A stretch of 64,000 nucleotides of DNA from Mytilus galloprovincialis (taxonomy: Eukaryota; Mollusca; Bivalvia; Mytilida; Mytilidae): NCBI RefSeq assembly GCF_965363235.1, contig NC_134846.1, positions 93,614,571 to 93,678,570 on the forward strand, in the 5' to 3' direction. Numbering within the stretch: position 1 is the stretch's first letter; every line of letters begins with the position of its first letter. Below, one piece after another: positions 51,001 to 62,800 of the stretch. Both the position numbers and the translations under genes were made by a program. The notes below the pieces were generated by a model. It had not been told where the DNA came from. It saw only the letters and a list, made by a program, of their open reading frames with translations, and ran no database searches.

Positions 51001-53310
51001 AACAAACCATCTTAGACCCCAATAGAGTGCTTAAGACCTTTATACGCGTCGTTTAGACCAATGGGAGGGAAGCTACCTCCCGTGGTGCTAAGTTTTTATT
51101 TCGGTGGTGCTTATATTTTTATTAAATGATATATACACCAAAAAATCCCAGGACTTGTGTAGATTGGACCATATGTGCCTGTAGACTAATGAGCTTAACA
51201 AACCATCTTAGACCCCAATAGAGTGCTTAAGACCTCTATACGCGTCGTTTGGACCAATGGGAGGGAAGCTACCTCCCGTGGTGCTAAGTTTTTTTTCGGT
51301 GGTGCTTATATTTTTCTTAAATGATATATACACCAAAAAACCCCAGGACTTGTGTAGATTGGACCATAAGTGCCTGTAGACTAATGAGCTTAACAAACCA
51401 TCTTAGACCCCAATAGAGTGCTTAAGACCTTTATACGCGTCGTTTGGACCAATGGGAGGGAAGCTACCTCCCGTGGTGCTAAGTTTTTTTCGGTGGTGCT
51501 TATATTTTTATTAAATGATATATACACCAAAAAAACCCAGGACTTGTGTAGATTGGACAATATGTGCCTGTAGACTAATGAGCTTAACAAACCATCTTAG
51601 ACCGAAATAGAGTGCTTAAGACCTTTATAAGCGTCGTTTGAACCAATGGGAGGGAAGCTACCTCCCGTGGTGCTAAGTTTTTTTTTTCGGTGGTGCTTAT
51701 ATTTTTATTAAATGATATATACACCAAAAAATCCCAGGACTTGTGTAGATTGGACCATATGTGCCTGTAGACTAATGAGCTTAACAAACCATCTTAGACC
51801 CCAATAGAGTGCTTAAGACCTTTATACGCGTCGTTTGGACCATTGGGAGTGAAGCTACCTCCCGTGGTGCTAAGTTTTTTTCGGTGGTGCTTATATTTTT
51901 ATTAAATGATATATACACCAAAGGACCCCAGGACTTGTGTAGATTGGACCATATGTGCCTGTGGACTAATGAGCATAACCAACCATCTTAGACCCCAATA
52001 GAGTGCTTTCGACCTCTATACACGTCGGTTGGACCAATGGGAGGGAAGCTACCTCCCGTGGTGCTAAGTTTTTTTGTTCGGTGGTGCTTATATTTTTATT
52101 AAATGATATATACACCAAAAGACCCCAGGACTTGTGTAGATTGGACCATATGTGCCTGTGGACTAATGAGCATAACAAACCATCTTAGACCCCAATAGAG
52201 TGCTTTCGACCTCTATACACGTCAGTTGGACCAATGGCAGGGAAGCTACCTCCCGTGGTGCTAAGTTTTTTTCGGTGGTGCTTATATTTTTATTAAATGA
52301 TATATACACCAAAAGACCCCAGGACTTGTGTAGATTGGACCATATGTGCCTGTAGACTTATGAGCTTAACAAACCATCTTAGACCCTAATAGAGTGCTTT
52401 AAACCCCTATACACGTCAGTTGGACCAATTGGAGGGAAGCTACCGCCCGTGGTGCTAAGTTTTTTTTTCGGTGGTGCTTATATTTTTCTTAAACAGATAT
52501 ACCCTAAAGGACCCCATGGACTTGTAGATTGGAACCAAGGTGCATGTGGACCAATGATCCCTACAAACCAACTAGGACTCAGAAAGAGTGTTATATACCC
52601 ATATACTTGTCTGTTCAACCAATGGGAGGGAAGCTATCTCCCGTGGTGCTAAGTCCGTTTTCGGTGGTGCTTATATTTTTCTTTAATGAAATATACCCTA
52701 AAAGACCCCTTAGACTCGGTGGTGCTTATATTTTTCTTAAATGATATATACACCAACAGACCCCAGGACTTGTGTAGATTGGACCATATGTGCCTGTAGA
52801 CTTATGAGCTTAACAAACCATCTTAGACCCTAATAGAGTGCTTTAAACCCCTATACACGTCAGTTGGACCAATTGGAGGGAAGCTACCGCCCGTGGTGCT
52901 AAGTTTTTTTTTCGGTGGTGCTTATATTTTTCTTAAACAGATATACCCTAAAGGACCCCATGGACTTGTAGATTGGAACCAAGGTGCATGTGGACCAATG
53001 ATCCCTACAAACCAACTAGGACTCAGAAAGAGTGTTATATACCCATATACTTGTCTGTTCAACCAATGGGAGGGAAGCTATCTCCCGTGGTGCTAAGTCC
53101 GTTTTCGGTGGTGCTTATATTTTTCTTTAATGAAATATACCCTAAAAGACCCCTTAGACTTATAAATTGAACCGCAGGTGCATATGGACCAATGGGCCTT
53201 ACAAACCAAGTTAGACCCCAAAGAGTATTTTAGACTCGTTTACCCGTCTGTTGGACCATTGGGAGGGAAATTACGTCCCGTGGTGTTCAGTTTGTTTTTT
53301 TGGTGGTGCT
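48090..53310 (-). repeat. ~195 bp tandem array, minus orientation (~25 units)
   Basis: The reverse complement of the plus-oriented array: CCTCCCGTGGTGCTAAGTT, TTCGGTGGTGCTTATATTT, AAACCATCTTAGACCCCAAT and ATACGCGTCGTTTGGACCAA. Units from 49900 to 52400 are highly similar; those from 48090 to 49000 are diverged and hold a mytilid repeat at 48178-48300. A 444 bp block is duplicated (52272-52715 and 52716-53159). Confidence 0.95.
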
Positions 53311-53510
53311 TAATTACTGCAAGGATTTGTATAGTTAGATTATACAAATACTTGAGTAATGTAGTCCATATTAAAAAAAAAAAAAAAATTATTTTAACTT
53401 TTCATTTAATGATAATTTGATGTATCTTAATATCTACGTATACATTAAATAACTCATAGTTGCCCAAATGTATTTATTTTACTGATAAAGTCCGTGGTGC
53501 TTATTGTGGT

Positions 53511-53721
53511 TGTTCGTGGTAGAATCGGGGGATATTCTAACTCTTTGTTTACATCAGAGCACTGCACGTGGTTCCGGTATAACAGTTTTGTGAACAGAAA
53601 TTTGATTGGTTCTGATGTAAAACTAAGCCAATGAGAAGGGGTTTAACAAAATTAACTAGGAAACAACAGAAACATGGATGAATTTGTTTTGCTTTTTGGA
53701 TTCTGAAACAGAAACTTAAAA
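53511..53721 (+). promoter_or_regulatory. Probable DAGLB promoter and 5' UTR
   Basis: The 211 bp between the end of the repeat array and the ATG contain an E-box CACGTG (53565-53570), an inverted CCAAT box (ATTGG, 53605-53609) and a direct CCAAT (53628-53632). This pairing is typical of NF-Y promoters. No TATA box is evident. The transcription start cannot be placed from sequence alone. Confidence 0.45.
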
Positions 53722-53816
53722 ATGCCAGGATTAATAGCATTTGGGAGGAAATGGGGAATAGGATCAGATGATTTTGTTTTCCCAGGAATTTTAGAAATAT
53801 TTTGTAGAGTGATTTG
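53722..53816 (+). CDS. DAGLB: DAGLB exon 1
   Basis: The ATG at 53722 is in the context AAAAATGC. It encodes MPGLIAFGRKWGIGSDDFVF and PGILEIFCRVI, then two bases of Trp before the 5' splice site TTTG|GTAAAT. It covers the cytosolic N-terminus and the start of the first membrane helix. Reading on without splicing meets TAA at once, which supports the splice. Confidence 0.96.
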
Positions 53817-56800
53817 GTAAATGTCCCATATACTGATAATAAAATAATGTTTTTTATATTAATTTTATATTAAAACTGTTTTTAAAGGTTCATCCACAGG
53901 GGCTTGTCACAATTGCCGGGTTTACTATCCATACGAACCCCTAAAAAAACACTTGGGTTTACTATCCATACGAACCCCTAAAAAAACACAAGTGTTTTTT
54001 TAGGGGTTCGTATGGATAGTAAACCCGGCAATTGTAACAAGCCCCTGTGGTTCATCATAACAAATGGACATATATGGCCATTATCATGATTATGGAATAG
54101 GAAGTTCTATCAATAAATTTCTGCAAATAATAGAGTCGACTATCAATAGAGTTTTTCGCAAAGTTGACTATCACATAGAGCTTCTCATAAAGTCGACTAT
54201 CAATAAAGCTTCTTGTAAAGAAATCTGGAATTCTAGTCAAAACGGCACCTGGTTAAATCTGCACCTGGTATAGTCTAATCGCCATCTAGTCAAATTGGCA
54301 CCTGGTTAAATCGGCACTTGATATAGTCAATTCGGCACCCATGTTAGATTTGTTTAATATACCATACATGTCAACTGACCCGTATTCTGCGGGTGTGACC
54401 CGAGATTTTGAGGGATCACCCGGAACACCCGTGGGGTCATTGAAATAACCCGGAATTCTGAAAATGATCTGATTTCACCCGTATTTCTTAGCCTTGAGAT
54501 TGATTTCAAAAGTAAAATTCCTTTGAAATACCGGCAAATTCGTAATTCTTCCATGAACAGGAAGTTCATCTAGCTATGTAAACTGTCAAATTAAGTGACC
54601 CATTAAGTGCATGGCTTCACTTGACAGCTTTGGTGTCAAACACACTGTTAAGGTTCATGTGGACCCTATGGCTAAAATGACCGTATTTCCACCTCAAAAT
54701 TTACTCTGAGTACCAGCAAACCTGTGCATCTGGAAAAGTTTTAAGGCATAGCATGCCCTAGATAAATAAATTTCAAATGCATTGTATGATTTAGAAAATT
54801 CATAACTTAACTGGATTTTGCAATACACTTTTTTTCGTCCCTGCAGAAGATGATAAAATTAACAAATAGTTGAGTTTACCTTGATATGGTCAACTCAGGT
54901 ACACAGTTTAAATAACCAATTATTGTCAGGTATCTATTGTCCATCTCATGTTCATGTCAAGCAATACAGCTCACTTCTATTATTACCTGTGGGGAAGTTC
55001 TCAAACCTGTTTCCCAGCTTAGTTTATTTTGGCACCTTCTGGAGGAATGAAAAAAAGTGCACGGCAAAATCCTGGTAAATTTTTATTTTTCTAAGACATA
55101 AAACATATTTGAAATTTATTTATCTAGGGCATGCTATGTCTGAAATTTTTTACAGATGCGCAGGTTTGTCTGTACTCAGAGTAAATTTTGAGGTGAAAAT
55201 ACGGCCATTTTAGCCATAGGGTCCACATGAACCTTAATTAACACCAATTACCTTAGCTTTAGGTCGTAAATAAATTGCACCATTGGTTTACAAACTGAAC
55301 TAGAGTTACTTCCCCTTATTTGTCACGATTCAAAATTATTCCTTATATTTACGTTTTATGGGTGAAAAAGATTAAATCATGAAAATATAAAATTCAAATA
55401 CATATTGAAAAATAACTTTTCATTATTTTTATACCTTTATACAATTTTTTAAAAAAAGTTGAAAATTATTTTTTACATTTATACTTCCTTTAACTGTATT
55501 ACTATATTTTATCATAGTCTAATTTCCTTGTGGAATGACAAATATTATAGTTAAAGGCTTCCTAGTCAATAGTCTCAAACATTAAAGAATTACATTAAAT
55601 TCTAGTGTTTGATGAATGCAGTAGTTTTTCTCAAAAAGTAAAGCACATAAGACTGAGTTACACAAATTTATAAAAATCTTTAAAAGTGCAATGAAATAAT
55701 ATTAAATAAACTTTAAAATGACTTAACAAAGTGAACATGCATTGATGTTTTGGTATCTTTGATATACATTATAAGAAAATGTACCATAAATACTGAAATT
55801 CAGCTTGAAAAAGTTCGTACGCGTTATGACCTGAGATTTGATTCTTTAATGCAGGTCATGACCTGCATTTTCATCGTCACAGGTTGACAGGTATGATATA
55901 CAATGTATATTTTTAACAGTATTTGAAACAAAAACAGTAAAATAAGGAATGGGTTGTCCAGAAATTTAACAGTACATGTATATATTTACCCAAGAAGAGA
56001 TAAATAAAGAAGGGGTTGGCCAGAATTTTAACAATATATATTTACCCAAGAAGAGATAAATAAGGAAGGGGTTGGCCAGAATTTTAACAATATATATTTA
56101 CCCAAGAAGAGATAAATAAGGAAGGGGTTGGCCAGAATTTTAACAATATATATTTACCCAAGAAGAGATAAATAAGGAAGGGGTTGGCCAGAATTTTAAC
56201 AATATATATTTACCCAAGAAGAGATAAATAAGGAAGGGGTTGGCCAGAATTTTAACAATATATATTTACCCAAGAAGAGATAAATAAGGAAGGGGTTGGC
56301 CAGAATTTTAACAATATATATTTACCCAAGAAGAGATAAATAAGGAAGGGGTTGGCCAGAATTTTAACAATATATATTTACCCAAGAAGAGATAAATAAG
56401 GAAGGGGTTGGCCAGAAATTTAACAGTATATATTTACCCAAGAAGAGATAAATAAGGAAGGGGTTGGCCAGAATTTTTTAACAGTATATATTTACCCAAG
56501 AAGAGATAAATAAGGAAGGGGTTGGCCAGAATTTTAACAGTAAATATTTACCCAAGAAGAGATAAATAAGGAAGGGGTTGTCCAGAAATTTAACAGTATA
56601 TATTTACCCAAGAAGAGATAAATAAGGAAGGGGTTGGCCAGAATTTTAACAGTATATATTTACCCAAGAAGAGATAAATAAGGAAGGGGTTGGCCAGAAT
56701 TTTAACAGTAAATATTTACCCAAGAAGAGATAAATAAGGAAGGGGTTGTCCAGAATTTTAACAGTAAATATTTACCCAAGAAGAGATAAATAAGGAAGGG

Positions 56801-59800
56801 GTTGGCCAGAAATTTAACAGTATATATTTACCCAAGAAGAGATAAATAAGGAAGGGGTTGACTTTTTACTGTTGTCCAGAATTTTAACAGTATATACATT
56901 TGTATTTACCCAAGAAGAGATAAATAAGGAAGGGGTTGGCCAGAATTTTAACAGTAAATATTTACCCAAGAAGAGATAAATAAGGAAGGGGTTGGCCAGA
57001 ATTTTAACAGTAAATATTTACCCAAGAAGAGATAAATAAGGAAGGGGTTGGCCAGAATTTTAACAGTAAATATTTACCCAAGAAGAGATAAATTGGCCAG
57101 AATTGTATTCACATTTTTAAGGGTTGCTGTATACAAATATTTTATACAAATACAAATATTTTATTGGCACAAACTCAATTACAATAATTGGCAACGGCCC
57201 ATGTAATATGTATATATTTTTTTTCTCTCAACTAAATGTGTATTTTAGGTTATACATGTATATATGAGGACCTCATAATGAGGTATTGGGTATTTTTTAT
57301 GCATCTTTTAACCAGTGGAGCATTTTGCAGGATTATTGGTTTAATGCTGTTTAAACTTTCCTAAAAAAAAAAACTCCTACTGTAGTACATTTGTACATGT
57401 AATGGGTAATTATTTTGCATGAAAGTTTGAATTATTGAAAGGGACTCATAGTTTTCCGTTGTATTGCTTCTTATTGTTTCATTGTTAAACAACAGCTTGG
57501 GTAAGGGTTTCTTTGTTTCTTATGAAGTTTTTAAGAATAAAACATCTAGAGGCCCCCCTTTTTGGGAAAAAAATATGGTTGCTTATAAAGGGAATCACTG
57601 AAGCGTGACTGGAGCGGCCCCCTCTTAGTCTCTCAGTGGGCCCCCACTTATGAAAATTTCTAGATCCGCCAGTGACATCACTCATTGAACTACCTGTATA
57701 CTGTTGAGTGAAACATATTAACTACATGTATGTACTTATTGATTAATTGAAAAAAACACTGATCAAAACCTCAGTCATAGAATGTTGGGAAAACTTTAAA
57801 TAATTAAACTTTGTATTCTATTTCTAACTGCTTGATGCTTTTTAATTATGTAATGCATGAAAAAATCCCAACCCTAATAATACATCATGGTTTATATATT
57901 TTTAGAATTATTTATATATATTATTGGATGTCGAATTGATTTTAAATAGGTGCCGATTTGACTAGATGCCGATTTAACCAGGTGCCAATTTGACTTTTTC
58001 TATGGGTGCCGATTTGACCAGGTGCTGATTTGACTTGTACCCGAAATCTGAAGTTCTATGAATAAAATTCTGTAAATAATAAAGTCGACTATCAATAGAG
58101 GTTCTCGTAGAGAATCGACAGGAATGCAACTCATTTTTCCAGGATTGTCCTAAATCTTTATTAAAACGCTAATCAGCATGCATTAAAGTACTGAATCATA
58201 CTCTTGGCCAGTAGTTACACTGGTCTTTACACCACTGAACACCACACAAATTTATTTGTTAAATTTGTCTTTTGTCTTATACAGATGACCTATACATGTA
58301 TATAGTATTTTAGTTATTAATTCAACATATCATAAGAGTAAGAGACCAAATATCCACATCAATCAGAAAATGAGAGTCTATAACACCATATGACAACTCC
58401 TCAATCCTCATAGGTATATTATTTTTTTTTCATTTTTCTTCATCTATGTCTTCTTAAAATAGTTGTACCAATTATAAGAAAAGAGACAGATATCAAAATC
58501 AGAGATCAAGGATATTTGAACTGATAAATACATGTTAATTATAAATATATAGGTAGACGCACACAATGTAATCCTGAAAAAAAGTAATGAATCCTAAAGA
58601 CGTTTTTCTTTATTTTGGTCATGTTGATTATCATGATTATCGACTTTAACATTCAAAAGATGATCTAAAAATTGATTAAATTATAAGTGATATAATTTAT
58701 TTAATCTTTTAATTGTATAGCATCTGCCATCATTGTTTTTCTAAGTGCTTGGTGGGTTTTTTTTTGGTGTTCGGTGGTATGCGGTGGTTTTCAGTGGTGA
58801 AAAGACCCACCCTTTAGGGAATTTTTTTGAGAGATATTCCCTTTTGAGCCCTCAAGGAATCCATGATGTATAAACCGGAAGTGTAGTGCAAAACATGTGT
58901 TCTTATTCTATAGAGTGAGACACTTCAAAGCAAGTGTTCTATAAGAGTAGGACACTATAATAGAGTGAGACACTTCAAAGCAAGTGTTCTATAAGAGTAG
59001 GACACTATAATAGAGTGAGACACTTCAAAGCAAGTGTTCTATAAGAGTAGGACACTATAATAGAGTGAGACACTTCAAAGCAAGTGTTCTATAAGAGTAG
59101 GACACTATAATAGAGTGAGACACTTCAAAGCAAGTGTTCTATAAGAGTAGGACAATATAATAGAGTGAGACACTTCAAAGCAAGTGTTCTATAAGAGTAG
59201 GACACTATATATAGCTATAAATCATGTTTTGTAACAGTATAGACTATAACAAAAAAAAATAAAGATTACATGTACAAGTTCTTTGAAAACTGAGCCACTG
59301 AAATAGTTGGTATATTTGTTATTTCAAGATTTTTAGGTGATAAATTGTCAATAATTTGAGCAATGATGGGTCCTGCATGTTGCTGTAAATGCCTGTAATG
59401 TATATACATTGTAGAAGTGTTTTATTTTTTATTTCGAGGTTGATTTTTATGTTCATTGTGTATAGATAAAGGCAGCAGTAGTATACTGATGTTCAAAACT
59501 CATAAATCGATAGAAAAAACCAAATCTGGGTCACAAACCAAAACCGAGGGAAACACATTAAATATAAAAGAGAATGAGGACACAATGCTAAAATGTAACA
59601 CATACAGAAACGAACTAGGTATTAGACAAAATCTGATGAGAATAACAAATATAACATCAAACAGTCAGAGGACTTACTTAAATAAGTGATTTTTAAATCA
59701 CTTATTTAAGTAGCAAATTCGAGGTTTTGTCACAAATTGTGATTTTGTAGTTTTACAAAAATTTTAAACACATAGGTTTAAATAATAGTTTTTCATTAGC

Positions 59801-62800
59801 ATGATTAGTTAAATTGAAAAAAATGACCTTTTTTCTTCTTTTAAGTAGCAAGGTTTGTGCCTTTAATGCTATCATTTAGCTGCAAATTCTATTTTAGTTG
59901 AAAAAATGCTATAATAATGGCTTTACATAATGGACTGATACTTTCTTAAAAGATTTTTCACAGCAGTGGGAGTATTTTTCCTGTGAAGTTCAAGGTTTCA
60001 TCTTTCAGATTATGTAATAAATTCTACTGTTCGGGATAAACATTTCACTGTTCGGGGGGTGTTGAAATTAGTGGGGGTTATTAGAATAATTATAATGATA
60101 CTTAAAGAAGTGATTTTTGGGACGGAAATTGAGGTATGATACTTAAACAAGTGATTTTTATGTCATTATCCTAGATTCAGTACAAGGCCATCACCTGAAA
60201 TGGCCTGGCCATCCTATCAACACAGATGTTGGTTCTTATAATTTTAGAAACATAATTAGTCCCTGGATCATTAGTATTCTAGATTTAAAGGTACAATAAA
60301 ATTAAATCACTTCTTCTAGTGATTAATTTACAAGTACTACTTAATTGGTGATTATTAAAGAAGGACAACTCTTACTCCTAACCTTTGTGGAAATAATGTT
60401 ACTTGAATCAGTGATTTAGAAAATCACTCATTTAAGTAAGTCCCCTGACTGTCAAAACTTAATACATGAATTTGGGATAGAAAAGTACCGTGATACGTCT
60501 TATAATAATGTGAATACACACTCAAATATAAGAGGAAACAAACGACACAAAAGAAACACAAAGTTAAAATGTAACACACACAGAAACGAATTATAGAAGT
60601 ACAGAAGTGTTTTTTTTTTATTTTCAGGTTAATTTTTATGTCAGTTGTGTATAACCTGCACCAAGATGCCTTTATTAGATGTACAGAAGGAAGTTATCTA
60701 CAGATCTATTGTATTGGAATCCTTGTCATAATGTGTTTGTGTATAATCACTACATGTATAAGTGTGTTTATCAGCTCACGTGGTTCTATAATGAATGCTC
60801 AGCCTAGGAGGAAATTTGTCAAGGTTCTTTATGTACGATCTGTTCTTGCCATCGTAGAAGTTATTTGGAATATATTAGGAAGTTATTGGGCCTTTGGAAT
60901 GAAGACTACATGTGAACATAGTGTAGAACTGGCTGTTAAAATCACTGTCATTGTATTCTGGGTTCTAGCCGTAACTGTGTTCATTGCTTTTTTATTTGTG
61001 TTCGGTATTTTAGGGGGATCAAAGAAATCACATCATGAGGGACTATACAGCAAAGAAAGTGGTGCTTCTTCTTCTGCCATAAACAAGTGGGAAAAAAGGT
61101 TAGACTGTTAATAGATTTTTTTAATTTATATATTTATAGTGTACATGTATTACCCTGCTTGAAAAATTCACATTATGATTGATCATGTAGATAATTTTTG
61201 CAAGATTTCCCTTCCAAAACTTCCTCAGACAATTATAATGTGGTTGTAGTGATACATGTATTACATTGTATACTGACATACTGTAGTGATACATGTATTA
61301 CATTGTATACTGACATACTGTAGTGATACATGTATTACATTGTATACTGACATACTGTAGTGATACATGTATTACATTGTATACTGACATACTGTAGTGA
61401 TACATGTATTACATTGTATACTGACATACTGTAGTAAGGAGAATAAATAGATATAGGAAGATGTGGTGTGAGTGCCAATGAGACAAGTCTCAATCCAAAT
61501 AACAATTTATAAAAGTAAACCATTACACATGTACATGTAGGTCAAGGTACAGCCTTCAACACGGAGCTTTGGCTCATACCAAACAGCAAACTATAAAGGG
61601 CCCCAAAATTACTACTGTAAAACCATTCAAACGGAAAAACCAACGATTTAATGAAAGTATGCCTTTACATCTGTAGCTGGTAAAGACATTAAAAACTGAG
61701 TAATGAGTAAATCAAATTAATCATGATTATTGAGTTCTATCTGATTTACTGTACTTTGAAGCATTTTGAGTATAAACATGATAAACAATATGTGATTCAA
61801 GAGATTATCAAAGATCAGTCATTGAAGCCTAAATCCTAAATAGATAAGAATGCACAAGGTCACAAGAATACAGAAGAAATAATTGCTATTACTGATCGCA
61901 CAACCTTTAAAAATGATTGGCATATTAGATACATGTACATGTATGTGACATGGTTGTTTGTGTGAACATGTACAAATGTACATGTAGTTATGAAAAAGAA
62001 GTCCCAAGTTAATTTGTTTATTTAGATTGATGATTTTTTTTTTAATTTTTTACAGGTGTAAAATAATATGTTGTTGTGTAGCAGGAAGTGAAAAAAATAC
62101 TGGTGCATTTAATGCTATCTCACAAATTCTGGCAGATTATTTTAAGGTAATGATTATTCCTTTGTTTCTATTAACATGATTAATTTTATACATGTACATA
62201 CAATGTATCATTCCAGGTAATAACTATCATGCTTATCATATTTTTATATCCTAGTTATTCCATTCAGTATCAGACATTTTCAGTTCCTTCAATGTTGAAT
62301 TTACATCATTTTTCTTTCTAAATAAAATTAAACTTCGTTTAACAACTTTTAACACTGACATGATGGTAAACATCTTTAACAGTCAGGGGTACTACTTGTA
62401 CAAGTAATTTTTATTTACTTGAAGAGGTAAAAAAAATATTATTATACTTATATAAGTGAATTATAATGTTTGAATAATCTCCCCTTAATTTTCTCAAAAA
62501 TTTACTTGTATAAGTAAAAAAAAAAATACAATCCCACAAAAATTCTCAACTTTTGAAATGTAAAAACATGCCTTTAATGATTTTTCTCAAGTTGGCTCAT
62601 ATTTTGTTATTAGAGTTCAATGGTTCATCTCATTAGTTCAAAAAAGAAACTTATTGCGCAAAGATCTTCAAGGCCTTCAAAAATTGCTCCTTGGGGGCTT
62701 GTAAATGACCAGTGTTCTGAAGATAACAGACAAATAGGATTTCCATTGTCCATGAAATTACACTTGAATGATTATTAAAGACATCTGCAAAGGGTACACA

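Larger units (their letters stand above)
37871..53510. mobile_element. Candidate 15.6 kb foldback-type element
   Basis: The outer tips are ACCACTATAAGCACCAC (37871-37887) and GTGGTGCTTATTGTGGT (53494-53510), inverted copies matching at 16 of 17 bases. Inside them lie two arrays of the same ~195 bp repeat in opposite orientation (38200-41330 plus, 48090-53310 minus) and a ~6.8 kb spacer. Long terminal inverted repeats built of tandem units are the hallmark of foldback elements. No transposase gene and no clear target duplication were found, so the unity of the structure is an inference. Confidence 0.5.
53817..60627. other. DAGLB intron 1
   Basis: A 6.8 kb intron holding a palindromic element (53894-54050), a GGCACCT-word fragment (54243-54345), a 590 bp inverted-repeat element (54648-55237), a 56 bp minisatellite (55985-57090), a dispersed element with a nested hAT-like fragment (57285-58035), a 50 bp tandem repeat (58909-59208), and a dispersed repeat broken by a CAGTCA-ended element (59464-60597). 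Confidence 0.8.
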
